Of a stretch of 64,000 nucleotides of DNA, positions 30,235 through 38,337 are shown piece after piece (the stretch's first letter is position 1; each line of letters starts with the position of its first letter). Source of the DNA: Sphingomonas hengshuiensis (lineage in GTDB: Bacteria > Pseudomonadota > Alphaproteobacteria > Sphingomonadales > Sphingomonadaceae); NCBI RefSeq assembly GCF_000935025.1, contig NZ_CP010836.1:3782001-3846000 (forward strand), written 5' to 3'. A program made the position numbers and the translations under genes. The notes under the pieces are model-generated. The model searched no databases. It was not told where the DNA came from and was given only the letters and a program-made list of their open reading frames with translations.

Positions 30235-32370
30235 ATGACCGATAACCGATCGCTGACGGCCTATCAGGCGCCGCCGCCGCCCACGCTGATCGACAGCCGG
30301 GGCCGTCCGCTGCGCAGCGCGACCGACGTGCTGACGCGCGAGATCGGCGGGCCGACGATGGCGGGGGTGCGATCGGTGCTGTCGGGGCATCCGGCGCAGG
30401 GGCTTGACCCGTTGCGGCTGACGCAAATCCTGCGCGCGGCGGAGACGGGCGATGCGACCGCCTATCTGGAGCTGGCCGAGGAGATGGAGGAAAAGGACCT
30501 CCATTATCTGTCGGTGCTCGGCACGCGGAAGCGCGCGGTGTCGCAGTTGCCGGTCGAAGTCGAGGCGGCGGGGGAAGGCCCGGAATATGAGGGCGACGCG
30601 CAGCTGGTGCGCGACTGGTTGAAGCGCCAGACGCTCCAGGCCGAGCTGTTCGACATCCTCGACGCGATCGGCAAGGGATATAGCGCGACCGAGATCGTGT
30701 GGAACATGACCGGCGACCTGTGGCTGCCTAGTGTGCTGACGCGCCAGGACCCGCGCTTTTTCGAATATGACCGCGACACCGGCAAGCAGTTGCTGCTCAA
30801 GGGCGGGATCGACGGCTATCACGGCCTGGCGCAGCCGCTGCCCCAGTATAAGTTCATTGTCCATGAGGCGGCGGCCAAGTCGGGTTTGCCGATCCGCGGC
30901 GGGCTGGCGCGCGCGGTGGCGTGGATTTACCTGTTCAAGAACTTCACGCTCAAGGACTGGATGACGTTCCTGGAGGTGTATGGCCTCCCCCTGCGCGTCG
31001 GCAAATATCAGAACGGCACCAGCGAGGAGGATATCCGCAAGCTGGCGCGCGCCGTCGCGCAGATCGGGTCGGATGCCGGGTGCGTGATCCCCGCGTCGAT
31101 GCAGATCGACTTCATTACCAGCCAGGGCGGCGCCGCGAACCCGGAGATGTTCCAGGCGCTGTGCACCTATGGCGACGAGCTGATCAGCAAGGCGGTGCTG
31201 GGGCAGACGAGCAGCAGCGACGCCAAGGCCGGCGGGCTGGGGTCGGGCCAGGCCGATCTGCACGGCGATGTGCAGCACCTGATCGAATGTTCGGATGCGG
31301 TGCAGCTGTCGGCGACGGGCACGCGCGACCTGGTCATCCCGATGGTGATGTTCAACCGGGGCGTGCGCGACAAATATCCGCTGCTCAAGATCGGGCGCCC
31401 CGATCCGGTCGACGTCAAATCGGCGCTGGAGGCGATGGACAAGGGCGTCGCGCTGGGCGTGCCGATCCCGGTGTCGCATTATCGCAAGGTCACCGGCATT
31501 CCCGAGCCCAAGGCCGGCGAAGCGATCCTCGTTCGCGCCGCAGCCCCGCAGAGCGCGCAGGAGCCCGCGCAGGCCCCAAACGGCCCCGACGTGCCCCGCG
31601 AACCCGCAACCGGCCCCTTAGTGGCCCCTTTGGCGCCTGAATCGCGGTTGCAGGACCGGACGGGCGACGCCGTTCCCGCCGCCGTGTTGATCGACGCCAA
31701 GTACAACGCTTCGCAGCCCCGCGTGCCGCGCGGATCGAAGCGGGGCGGCGAATGGTCGGACGGGCGTGGCGGCGGGCCGGGCTTTGGGGGCGCCATGCCC
31801 CTCGGCGGCGGTGGAGGCGGCGGCGGTGCCGGTGGTGCCCCTGTCGGCGGTGGAGGCGGTGCGTCGCCCGAGACTGTCAAACCGGGGAAGCTGACCCGCG
31901 CGGAGGCCAACGCAGTCTCCGACTACTCGCTGATGGACTATAAGCTGATCAACGAGCAGGCCCGCGGCGAAGCCGACTATGGCGCGAAGACCAAGAAGAA
32001 GGTCGAGGTGATGGACCGAGCGGTAGCCAAAAGCCGCCTGTCCGAGGACGCCGTGCTCTATCGGGGCGTCAGCGGGCCGGGTGTCGAGGCGCTGAAGCGG
32101 GCGGGTATCTCCGAGGGTTCCGTTATCCGCGATCCGGGGTTCCTGAGCACGAGCCGGTCCAGGGACGTTGCGGTGATGGGCTTTGCCGAGGCCAAGGGGT
32201 CGATCCTCATCGCTATCACCGCGAAGAAGGGCTCCAAGGCACTAGATGCCGCGCCGCATTCCAACCTGCGGCACGAGCAGGAGGTGATTTTCCCGCGTTC
32301 GGCTAAGTTGCGGGTGACCAAATGGGACAAACGTACCCGCACCCTGCATGTGGAGGCCGAAGATGACTAA
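30235..32370 (+). CDS. Mu-like portal (gp29/DUF935) with C-terminal ADP-ribosyltransferase domain
   Basis: The product is 711 aa. Residues 1-about 430 are the DUF935 portal (GLDPLRLTQILRAAETGDAT, RKRAVSQLPVEVEA, FLEVYGLPLRVGKYQNGTSE). A linker has PRVPRGSKRGGEWSDG and long Gly runs. Residues about 560-711 form an ART fold with R610 (LYRGVSG), S638-T639-S640 and E681-Q682-E683, the R-S-ExE triad of arginine-type ADP-ribosyltransferases. The usual portal C-terminus is missing here and encoded by the next gene. The toxin would ride on the virion. Confidence 0.88.
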   Translation: MTDNRSLTAYQAPPPPTLIDSRGRPLRSATDVLTREIGGPTMAGVRSVLSGHPAQGLDPLRLTQILRAAETGDATAYLELAEEMEEKDLHYLSVLGTRKRAVSQLPVEVEAAGEGPEYEGDAQLVRDWLKRQTLQAELFDILDAIGKGYSATEIVWNMTGDLWLPSVLTRQDPRFFEYDRDTGKQLLLKGGIDGYHGLAQPLPQYKFIVHEAAAKSGLPIRGGLARAVAWIYLFKNFTLKDWMTFLEVYGLPLRVGKYQNGTSEEDIRKLARAVAQIGSDAGCVIPASMQIDFITSQGGAANPEMFQALCTYGDELISKAVLGQTSSSDAKAGGLGSGQADLHGDVQHLIECSDAVQLSATGTRDLVIPMVMFNRGVRDKYPLLKIGRPDPVDVKSALEAMDKGVALGVPIPVSHYRKVTGIPEPKAGEAILVRAAAPQSAQEPAQAPNGPDVPREPATGPLVAPLAPESRLQDRTGDAVPAAVLIDAKYNASQPRVPRGSKRGGEWSDGRGGGPGFGGAMPLGGGGGGGGAGGAPVGGGGGASPETVKPGKLTRAEANAVSDYSLMDYKLINEQARGEADYGAKTKKKVEVMDRAVAKSRLSEDAVLYRGVSGPGVEALKRAGISEGSVIRDPGFLSTSRSRDVAVMGFAEAKGSILIAITAKKGSKALDAAPHSNLRHEQEVIFPRSAKLRVTKWDKRTRTLHVEAEDD
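31663..31684. repeat. 22-bp direct repeat, left side of the inserted ART module
   Basis: It encodes GDAVPAA in the portal frame. It matches 32465-32486 at 21 of 22 positions, which encodes GDAVPAA in the frame of the next gene. Recombination between them would remove about 802 bp and join portal to its C-terminal piece in frame. Confidence 0.85.
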
Positions 32371-32752
32371 GAAGACCGACAAGTTCATCGCTGATCGGGC
32401 GGCGTCGATCCAGGTCAACAACGATGGCGCCAAGGGCGAACCCTTCGACCTCGGCGACGACGAAGGCGACGCCGTCCCCGCCGCCGCCGACCTGGCACCG
32501 CGCGAACCCGATGCGATCGACCGGCTGGTGGAGGATGCGCTGGGCGAGCTGGGCGGCGCGAGCGACGCGCTGTTCGCGCCGATCGCCGAGCTGATCGATG
32601 CCGCCAATTCGATGGAGGAAGTGCGCGAGCTGCTCGCCACGCGGGTCGGCGACCTGATCGCGGGCATGGACGCCGAGCAGATCGTCCAGTTGGGCGAGCG
32701 GGCTGGGTTCGCGGCGCGGATCGCCGGGTTGATCGAGGTGCCGGGGAAATGA
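32363..32752 (+). CDS. Detached C-terminal domain of the Mu-like portal
   Basis: The product is 129 aa. Residues about 45-129 (DAIDRLVEDALGELGGASDA, LFAPIAELIDAANSMEEVRE, GMDAEQIVQLGERAGFAARI) resemble the helical C-terminus of DUF935 portals. The ATG lies inside the last codons of the portal-ART gene. The frame after the 22-bp repeat continues exactly what the portal lost. It may complement the portal as a separate chain, or it may be a remnant. Confidence 0.7.
   Translation: MTKKTDKFIADRAASIQVNNDGAKGEPFDLGDDEGDAVPAAADLAPREPDAIDRLVEDALGELGGASDALFAPIAELIDAANSMEEVRELLATRVGDLIAGMDAEQIVQLGERAGFAARIAGLIEVPGK
32465..32486. repeat. 22-bp direct repeat, right side of the inserted ART module
   Basis: It is the partner of 31663-31684, differing at one position and in the same reading phase (GDAVPAA). 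Confidence 0.85.
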
Positions 32753-32934
32753 GCGACGACAGCGAGATGATGTTCGAAGACGACGCGGCCTATGCGGTCG
32801 GCGAGAAGGTCATGGAGATGGCGGAGCGGCTGGCACCGATCGCGAAGATCACGCCGGGCGCCCGCGCGGCCTGGGCATTCGAAATGGATGGCCAGCGGTT
32901 TGAAGTCGAGCTGCGCCTGGCGTCGGGGAAGTAG
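32749..32934 (+). CDS. Small hypothetical acidic protein (61 aa)
   Basis: MSDDSEMMFEDDAAYAVGEK is followed by AWAFEMDGQRFEVELRLASG. It could be a small dimeric alpha/beta protein. It lies between the portal module and a DUF1643 gene. Because it directly follows a toxin-bearing portal it could be an immunity protein, but nothing in the sequence proves this. Confidence 0.5.
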   Translation: MSDDSEMMFEDDAAYAVGEKVMEMAERLAPIAKITPGARAAWAFEMDGQRFEVELRLASGK

Positions 32935-32936
32935 GG

Positions 32937-33518
32937 ATGGATGCCGCGACCCGCATGTTCGGCGTCGATCTGTTCGGCGATCCGGTGCTCCAGCGCGCGG
33001 CGGAATTCGTGCATGGCGATCGCGTCGTGCTGTCGCGGCGCTGGGGCGCAGGGCCGATCGGGCTGGCGATCGGGTGCAACCCTTCGGATGCCGATGGCGC
33101 CAAGGATGATCCGACGAGCTGGTGGCTGACCAAATGGTTCCACCATGCCGGGTTCGGCGGCTATGACCTGGCCAACCTCTATCCGTTCTGCACGTCGAGC
33201 CCGGTTGAGTGCCGGCGCCGTGCCGATTGGGCCGCAACCAATGATTGGCATGCGCGCGACCAGCTGCTGTTCGTCAACCTGCCACGCGTGATCGCGCTGG
33301 CAAAGGCGGCGCATCAGGTGTTCGTCTGCTGGGGAAACATCGCGTGGGATAGCGATTGGATCGACCACGTCGTCGAGGAGATGCAGACCGGCGTCGCGCC
33401 CTGGCCCAATCTGTGGTGCTGGGGCCTGACCGGGACCGGTGCGCCGAAACATCCGATGTCACGGGGTAAGCACCGAATCGCAATCGACCAGCAACCGATC
33501 CTCTGGCGCGCGGCCTAA
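32937..33518 (+). CDS. DUF1643 family protein
   Basis: The product is 193 aa. It shows the DUF1643 pattern: LAIGCNPSDADGAKDDPTSW, FGGYDLANLYPFCTSSP, VFVCWGNIAWDSDW and NLWCWGLTGTGAPKHPMSRG. The family often occurs as cargo in phages; its function is unknown. Here it separates portal from MuF, which are usually adjacent. Confidence 0.82.
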   Translation: MDAATRMFGVDLFGDPVLQRAAEFVHGDRVVLSRRWGAGPIGLAIGCNPSDADGAKDDPTSWWLTKWFHHAGFGGYDLANLYPFCTSSPVECRRRADWAATNDWHARDQLLFVNLPRVIALAKAAHQVFVCWGNIAWDSDWIDHVVEEMQTGVAPWPNLWCWGLTGTGAPKHPMSRGKHRIAIDQQPILWRAA

Positions 33519-34658
33519 ATGCCCGGCCCCGAAGCCCTGCCCGCTGCGGGCGTTGCGCCCGAGGAGGCGATTGCGTTTTTCCGGGCCAAGGGGTTTCGGA
33601 TCGGCTTTTCGTGGCTGGACGTGTTCCGCAGCGAGCACGCGCGCTGGTTCACCGTCGCCAAGGCGATGAGCCGCGACCTGCTGGAGGATATCCGCGCCGA
33701 GGTGGACAAGGCGATCGCCGACGGCACGACGCTGGCCGATTTCCGCAAGGCGTTGCAGCCCCGGCTGGAGGCGCGCGGATGGTGGGGCCGCAAGACGATG
33801 ATCGACCCGGCCACCGGGCAATCGAAGAATGTGCAGCTCGGCAGCCCGCGCCGGCTGAAGACGATTTTCAACGCCAACGTCCGCACCGCCTATGCCGCCG
33901 GCAAATGGGAGCGGATCGAGCGGACCAAGAGCGCCTTTCCGTTCCTCGAATACACCTCGGTCATGGACGGGCGCGAGCGGCCCCAGCACCACGCATGGGA
34001 CGGGACCATCCTGCCCGTCGACGATCCCTGGTGGGATACGCATACCGGCCCGTGCGATTGGGAATGCCGGTGCAGCGTCGTGCAGCGCACCCAGCGGATG
34101 CTCGATCGCCAGGGCAAGCGCGTGACCGAGCAGCCGATCCGCTTCCCGGAGATCGAATGGGTCAATGAGCGCACCGGCGAGACGGGCATGATCGAGCAGG
34201 GCATCGGCAAGGGATGGGATTACAACGTCGGCAAGGAATATCTGCGCGGGCTGTCGCCGCGTGCGTTGCCCGAGAGCTTTGACGGCGCCGAGGAAGTCCC
34301 CGCGGCCGCGCAGCTCACCGGATCGCAGCGCGCGCTTGCCGATCGCTTCCTGAAGGCGTTCGGGATCGATTCGGGCAAAGAGGCGGTGTGGACCGACCGC
34401 GACGGATGGCCGCTGGCGATCGGGCGGAGCTGGTTCATCGGCGCCGATGGGTCGGCGCGGTTTCCGGGCGGCGCGGCGGGCCTGGCGATCGACCGGATCG
34501 CGGCGGCGATCGTCGAGCCCGATTCGATTCGGTGGATATGGATCGCGGCGCGCGACGGCCGGGCGCTGCTGACGCGGCGCTATGCCCGCACGGCAAAGGG
34601 TATGACGACGATCGTCGATGTCGGCCGCGAGGGCTGGCGCTGGAAGACGACGCGCTGA
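33519..34658 (+). CDS. MuF (gp30-like) minor head protein with C-terminal PBECR-like nuclease domain
   Basis: The product is 379 aa. Residues about 20-215 are the Phage_Mu_F domain (RRLKTIFNANVRTAYAAGKW, YTSVMDGRERPQHHAWDGTI, DTHTGPCDWECRCSV). Residues about 270-379 (AVWTDRDGWPLAIGRSWFIG, IVEPDSIRWIWIAARDGRAL LTRRYARTAKGM) resemble the PBECR family of phage-associated RNase-like toxin domains. MuF proteins sit at the portal vertex and may enter the cell with DNA. Confidence 0.82.
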   Translation: MPGPEALPAAGVAPEEAIAFFRAKGFRIGFSWLDVFRSEHARWFTVAKAMSRDLLEDIRAEVDKAIADGTTLADFRKALQPRLEARGWWGRKTMIDPATGQSKNVQLGSPRRLKTIFNANVRTAYAAGKWERIERTKSAFPFLEYTSVMDGRERPQHHAWDGTILPVDDPWWDTHTGPCDWECRCSVVQRTQRMLDRQGKRVTEQPIRFPEIEWVNERTGETGMIEQGIGKGWDYNVGKEYLRGLSPRALPESFDGAEEVPAAAQLTGSQRALADRFLKAFGIDSGKEAVWTDRDGWPLAIGRSWFIGADGSARFPGGAAGLAIDRIAAAIVEPDSIRWIWIAARDGRALLTRRYARTAKGMTTIVDVGREGWRWKTTR

Positions 34659-34730
34659 GAGCCGGAACGATATGGACTTGGGCGCCGTTTCGTCGGATGA
34701 GGAGCCCGCGCCCCGGCGCCTGATCGTGCA

Positions 34731-34749
34731 CTGAATTAGTTCAGGTAAG
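34731..34749 (+). promoter_or_regulatory. Probable Mor-activated promoter site 2 (head operon)
   Basis: It is an identical 19-mer to 22717-22735 (CTGAATTAGTTCAGGTAAG). CATAAG follows 38 bp from its start, and the protease ATG is 50 bp from it. The 122-bp gap that holds it is the first real gap in the head region. Confidence 0.75.
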
Positions 34750-34780
34750 AGCGGCCCGCGCGGCTCGGCATAAGCCGGGC

Positions 34781-35881
34781 ATGGGCATCGAAACCACCGA
34801 CATTCTGCTGATCGCGGCATCCGCCGGCACCGCGCAGGTGCTCGAAGCGGTTGCGTGTGCCGATCAGACTCTGGTCGGTGCCGATGGCGCTCCCGCCACC
34901 CGCGTCAAGCTGTTGCCGATCGGGCGCATCGAAATGCGCGACGGGCGTGGGCCCTATACCATTCGCGACCAGGCGCACGCCGCCGCGATCGTGGCGGCGA
35001 CCCAGCAATGGCTGGGCGGCGCCGATTTCAGCTTCGATTACGACCACCAGATGCTCCACGCGGTAAAGCCCGGCGTGGGCGGCACCGCACCGGCATCGGG
35101 ATGGTGTGCGGCGTCGGCGCTCACCGCCGAGGCGGATGGCATCTATGCCAATGCGATCGATTGGACCCCCGCTGCCGACGCCAAGCTTCGCGCGCGCGAA
35201 TATCGCTACCTGAGCCCGTTGTTCTTCGCGGACGCGAAGAACGGCAACGTGCTCCGACTCAAGAATGCCGCGCTGGTCAATATCGGCGCGATCGACCTCC
35301 CGGCCATCGCGGCCGGACACTCCGGAGAAGACGACACCATGGACCTGACCGCACTTGCGGCGTTGCTCGGCCTTGGGGCCGATGCGGGCGTCGAGCAGAT
35401 CGCCGCGGCGATCGGCGAACTGAAGAAGACCTCCACCAGCTCGATCGCCGTTGCGGCCGGCCTGGCGGACACCGCCTCGGTCGAGGAAATCGCCGCGGCG
35501 ATCACCACGCTGAAGACCAATGCCGTCGATCCGGCCAAGTTCGTGCCGATCGAGCAGGTGTCGGGCCTCACCCAGCAGCTTTCGGTGCTGACCGCCGACC
35601 GGGCGGAGCGCGAAGTCGCCGCCGCCTGCGCCGAGGGTAAGCTGGCGCCGGCCATGAAGGCCTGGGGCCTGTCGCTGTTCCAGAAGGACGAGCAGGCGTT
35701 CCGCGATTTCGTGTCGGCAGCGCCGGTGATCGTCGCCGCCGGCTCGGTCCTCGGCAATCGCAAGCCGACCGAGAAGGCCACGACCCTCACCGCCGACGAG
35801 ATCGCGGCGTGTGAGATGACCGGCATGAGTCACGCCGACTTCCTGGCGGCGAAGAATGCCCAGATCGAGGAGGTCGCATAA
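34781..35881 (+). CDS. Mu-like prohead protease I (gp32) with scaffold C-terminus
   Basis: The product is 366 aa. The protease half has KLLPIGRIEMRDGRGPYTIR, FSFDYDHQMLH (catalytic His region) and YRYLSPLFFAD (Ser), the Mu I pattern. The second half is Ala/Thr-rich and helical. An internal ATG at 35339, preceded by GGAG, would yield a 180-aa scaffold like gene Z of Mu. Confidence 0.9.
   Translation: MGIETTDILLIAASAGTAQVLEAVACADQTLVGADGAPATRVKLLPIGRIEMRDGRGPYTIRDQAHAAAIVAATQQWLGGADFSFDYDHQMLHAVKPGVGGTAPASGWCAASALTAEADGIYANAIDWTPAADAKLRAREYRYLSPLFFADAKNGNVLRLKNAALVNIGAIDLPAIAAGHSGEDDTMDLTALAALLGLGADAGVEQIAAAIGELKKTSTSSIAVAAGLADTASVEEIAAAITTLKTNAVDPAKFVPIEQVSGLTQQLSVLTADRAEREVAAACAEGKLAPAMKAWGLSLFQKDEQAFRDFVSAAPVIVAAGSVLGNRKPTEKATTLTADEIAACEMTGMSHADFLAAKNAQIEEVA
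35339..35881 (+). CDS. Possible internal-start scaffold protein (gene Z-like)
   Basis: It is in frame with the protease, starting MDLTALAALLGLGADAGVEQ with CCGGAGAAGACGACACC before the ATG. Helical segments such as SVEEIAAAITTLKTNAVD fit a scaffold. Mu makes scaffold Z from the same kind of internal start in I. Confidence 0.5.
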   Translation: MDLTALAALLGLGADAGVEQIAAAIGELKKTSTSSIAVAAGLADTASVEEIAAAITTLKTNAVDPAKFVPIEQVSGLTQQLSVLTADRAEREVAAACAEGKLAPAMKAWGLSLFQKDEQAFRDFVSAAPVIVAAGSVLGNRKPTEKATTLTADEIAACEMTGMSHADFLAAKNAQIEEVA

Positions 35882-36687
35882 TGTTGGCCGCACCCAAGCG
35901 CACCCAGAAATTCGCGGGCGGTGGCCTGCTCAATGTCGGGGTGAAGGCATCCGCCGTCATCCTCCAGGGCGGGCTCGTCATGCTGTTGTCGGGCTATGCC
36001 ACGCCGGCGCGTGCCGGCGCGGGCGGCACCGACCTGCTCAAGATCGCCGAGGTCGCGAACATGCGCGTCGTCGGCATGGCGCTGGCGAGCGTCACCGGAA
36101 CCGCCGCCGATGGCGGCGCGACGATCGATGTCGAGGAAGGCACCTACCTCCTCAAGAACAGCGCCGGGGTCGATGCGATCACGGTGGCGGACATCAACCG
36201 CACTTGCTTCGTCGTCGACGACGAGACGGTGGCGAGCAACGCCGCGGGCGGCACCCGGCCGCGTGCCGGCGTGGTGCGCGAAGTTACCAGCGCGGGCGTG
36301 TGGGTGGAGATTTCCGCCGCCGCCTCGGCCGGCGCTCCGCGCAGCGTCTGGCTGCCCTTTGCGATCAACGAGACCGATACGCTGGCCGGTACGTCGGCCG
36401 AGCTGGTCGCGCCGGGCGCTGGTCGCATCGGGCGGCTGAGCGTCGTTGTCCAGAAGGCTGTCACCACCGGCGGCGATGTCACCGTCGCGGTCGGCACCAC
36501 CGCCGTTGTCGGGCTGACCTGCACGATCGCCGATGCGGCGACCAAGGGCACCGTCGTCACCGACGCGCCGACCAATGGCGATGCGACGACGATCGTGGCG
36601 GCGGGCGACCGCATCCAGATCATCCCCGCCGCCGCCTTCAACACCGCGGGCGCCGTTTCCGGCCTCCTCGAAATCATCCTCAAGTAA
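35881..36687 (+). CDS. Head decoration-like protein
   Basis: The product is 268 aa. Residues 1-about 130 have the pattern of DUF2190-type capsid decoration proteins (GVKASAVILQGGLVMLLSGY, then DLLKIAEVANMRVVGMALAS). The C-terminal half adds a Thr/Val-rich beta segment (DVTVAVGTTAVVGLTCTIAD). It lies between protease and capsid, so it likely stabilises the head. Confidence 0.65.
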   Translation: MLAAPKRTQKFAGGGLLNVGVKASAVILQGGLVMLLSGYATPARAGAGGTDLLKIAEVANMRVVGMALASVTGTAADGGATIDVEEGTYLLKNSAGVDAITVADINRTCFVVDDETVASNAAGGTRPRAGVVREVTSAGVWVEISAAASAGAPRSVWLPFAINETDTLAGTSAELVAPGAGRIGRLSVVVQKAVTTGGDVTVAVGTTAVVGLTCTIADAATKGTVVTDAPTNGDATTIVAAGDRIQIIPAAAFNTAGAVSGLLEIILK

Positions 36688-36699
36688 GGAGCCAGGCAC

Positions 36700-37605
36700 T
36701 TGGCACGCATTGTCACCCCGGCGCTTCTCGCCGCGCTCAATACCGGCTTCAAGGCTGACTTCACGCGCGGCGAGACGGGGGCACCGATCGTTGGCGCCGC
36801 GCTTTCGACCTCGGTCCCGTCGAGCACCGCGATCAATACATATGGTTTCCTGGGCAACCTGCCGATCTTTCGCAAGTGGGTCGGCGAGAAGCGCGTCAAG
36901 CAGCTCCAGTCCAAGGTGTATCAGCTCGTCAACGATGACTACACGGCGGACTTCGCGATCTCCCTCAAGGAGATCGAGGACGACATGATCGGCCTCTACC
37001 CGGCCATGTTCGAGGGCTGGGGCCGCGAAGCCGGCGCATGGATGGACCGGCTGCGGTTCGAGGCGCTGGCGGAGGGCCATTTGCGCGAGTGTTTCGACGG
37101 CCAGAATTTCTTCGACACCGACCATCCGACGTACAACGAAGATCCTGCGGCGCCCGCGACGTGGTCGAATAACGACACGACCGGCGAGGGCGAGGCATGG
37201 TTCCTGCTCGACCTGTCACAGCCGCTCAAGCCGCTGCTCGCGCAGGAGCGTAAGAAGCCCGTTTTCTGGTGGATCAACGACAAGTTCACTGACAGCCAGG
37301 TTGCCGAAACCGGCCTTACGCGCGCCTATGCCGAGGCACGCGGCGCGGTCGGCTACACGATGCCTTTCCTTGCCTATCGTTCGACCAAAACGTGCAACGC
37401 CACCAACATCATCGCCGCCCGCGATGCGATGAAGGCTTTCAAGGACGATAATGGCGAGCCCCGGGGCGTCCGCCCCACGGCGCTCGTCGCGGGCGTGAGC
37501 AACCAGCAGCGCGCCAAGGATTCGTTCAAGGCCAATCTGGCCGGCGGCGAAAGCAACACTCTGGCTGGCGAGATGATCATCATCGAAGCCGATCGGCTGC
37601 CCTGA
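36700..37605 (+). CDS. Mu-like major capsid protein (gpT)
   Basis: The product is 301 aa. It starts at TTG 36700 with AAGGAG 8 bp upstream. It shows the gpT pattern: ALLAALNTGFKADFTRG, NTYGFLGNLPIFRKWVGEKR, FAISLKEIEDDMIGLYPAMF, CFDGQNFFDTDHPTYNED and LVAGVSNQQRAKDSFKANLA. It forms the icosahedral shell. Confidence 0.92.
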   Translation: MARIVTPALLAALNTGFKADFTRGETGAPIVGAALSTSVPSSTAINTYGFLGNLPIFRKWVGEKRVKQLQSKVYQLVNDDYTADFAISLKEIEDDMIGLYPAMFEGWGREAGAWMDRLRFEALAEGHLRECFDGQNFFDTDHPTYNEDPAAPATWSNNDTTGEGEAWFLLDLSQPLKPLLAQERKKPVFWWINDKFTDSQVAETGLTRAYAEARGAVGYTMPFLAYRSTKTCNATNIIAARDAMKAFKDDNGEPRGVRPTALVAGVSNQQRAKDSFKANLAGGESNTLAGEMIIIEADRLP

Positions 37606-38228
37606 TGCGCGGGGTGCTGCGCATCAAGAGTGCCCGCGTGCCGTTTCGGCGCGCGGGGCTCACCTTCGGAGCGTCGGCCAGTCTGGTCGACATCCGCACG
37701 CTGGACGGTGCCCGGCTGCTGGCGCTGGCGCGCGAGCCGCTGTTGTCGATCGAGATCGGCGATGGCGAGGGCGGCTTCCGTCCGCTCCCGCATTTCGACG
37801 CGGGGATGACCGCCGAGCACGCGCAGATGATCATCGATTCGACGATCGAGGAGCTGGGGCCGATCGACGCCGGTGCCGAACCCGCCGCCACGACGGATGC
37901 CGGCGACGATGCGCTCCAGGCCCAGCTTCGCCAGCAGGCCGAGCTGATCGAGCGGCAGAATGACGATCTGGCGAAGCTGCGCGACCTCGCGAGCGAGGCC
38001 GGTCGGGTTCAGGCTGACCTGATCCGCACGATCGAGCAGCAGAACGCCGACATGGACGAAGCGCGTACCCGGCTCGCCGATGCCGAGCGCGAAGTGACCG
38101 CGCTGCGCGACAGCACGGTCGATGCCGAGGGCATCATCAAGACGCTCCGCGCCGAGATCGCGACGCTGAAGGCGCCCAAGCCTGCCAAGGCCGCGAAGGT
38201 CGCCAAGACCGAGACCGCGACCGACTGA
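37605..38228 (+). CDS. Mu gp35-like protein with coiled coil
   Basis: The product is 207 aa. The N-terminal about 70 residues (SARVPFRRAGLTFGASASLV, LLSIEIGDGEGGF) fit the small beta domain of gp35-type proteins. A long coiled coil follows (QAELIERQNDDLAKLRDLAS through EGIIKTLRAEIATLK) and a Lys/Ala tail. It comes right after the capsid, as in Mu-like phages. Confidence 0.65.
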   Translation: MRGVLRIKSARVPFRRAGLTFGASASLVDIRTLDGARLLALAREPLLSIEIGDGEGGFRPLPHFDAGMTAEHAQMIIDSTIEELGPIDAGAEPAATTDAGDDALQAQLRQQAELIERQNDDLAKLRDLASEAGRVQADLIRTIEQQNADMDEARTRLADAEREVTALRDSTVDAEGIIKTLRAEIATLKAPKPAKAAKVAKTETATD

Positions 38229-38276
38229 GTCCCTCCCTGGGTACGGGCGCCCGTTGCGTCTTGCGCCCGGACTGTT

Positions 38277-38308
38277 CCCGGCGGGCCATTCATGCCCGGC
38301 CCGCCGGG
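38277..38308 (+). terminator. Hairpin after the capsid/gp35 genes
   Basis: A perfect 11-bp stem CCCGGCGGGCC/GGCCCGCCGGG with a 10-nt loop is followed by GACCTTTTAG. The T run is short, so it may be an attenuator that reduces tail gene expression relative to capsid. A weaker hairpin GGGCGC...GCGCCC precedes it. Confidence 0.55.
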
Positions 38309-38337
38309 GACCTTTTAGAAAGGATCGACCGACCGCC

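Noticed and set aside
28060..31479. A 1139-codon open frame on the minus strand opposite terminase and portal
   Set aside because: It is a shadow in GC-rich DNA: it covers several well-recognised plus-strand genes and its translation is low-complexity Arg/His/Ala. The same applies to long antisense frames at 18504-20981, 42571-44178 and 54978-57155.
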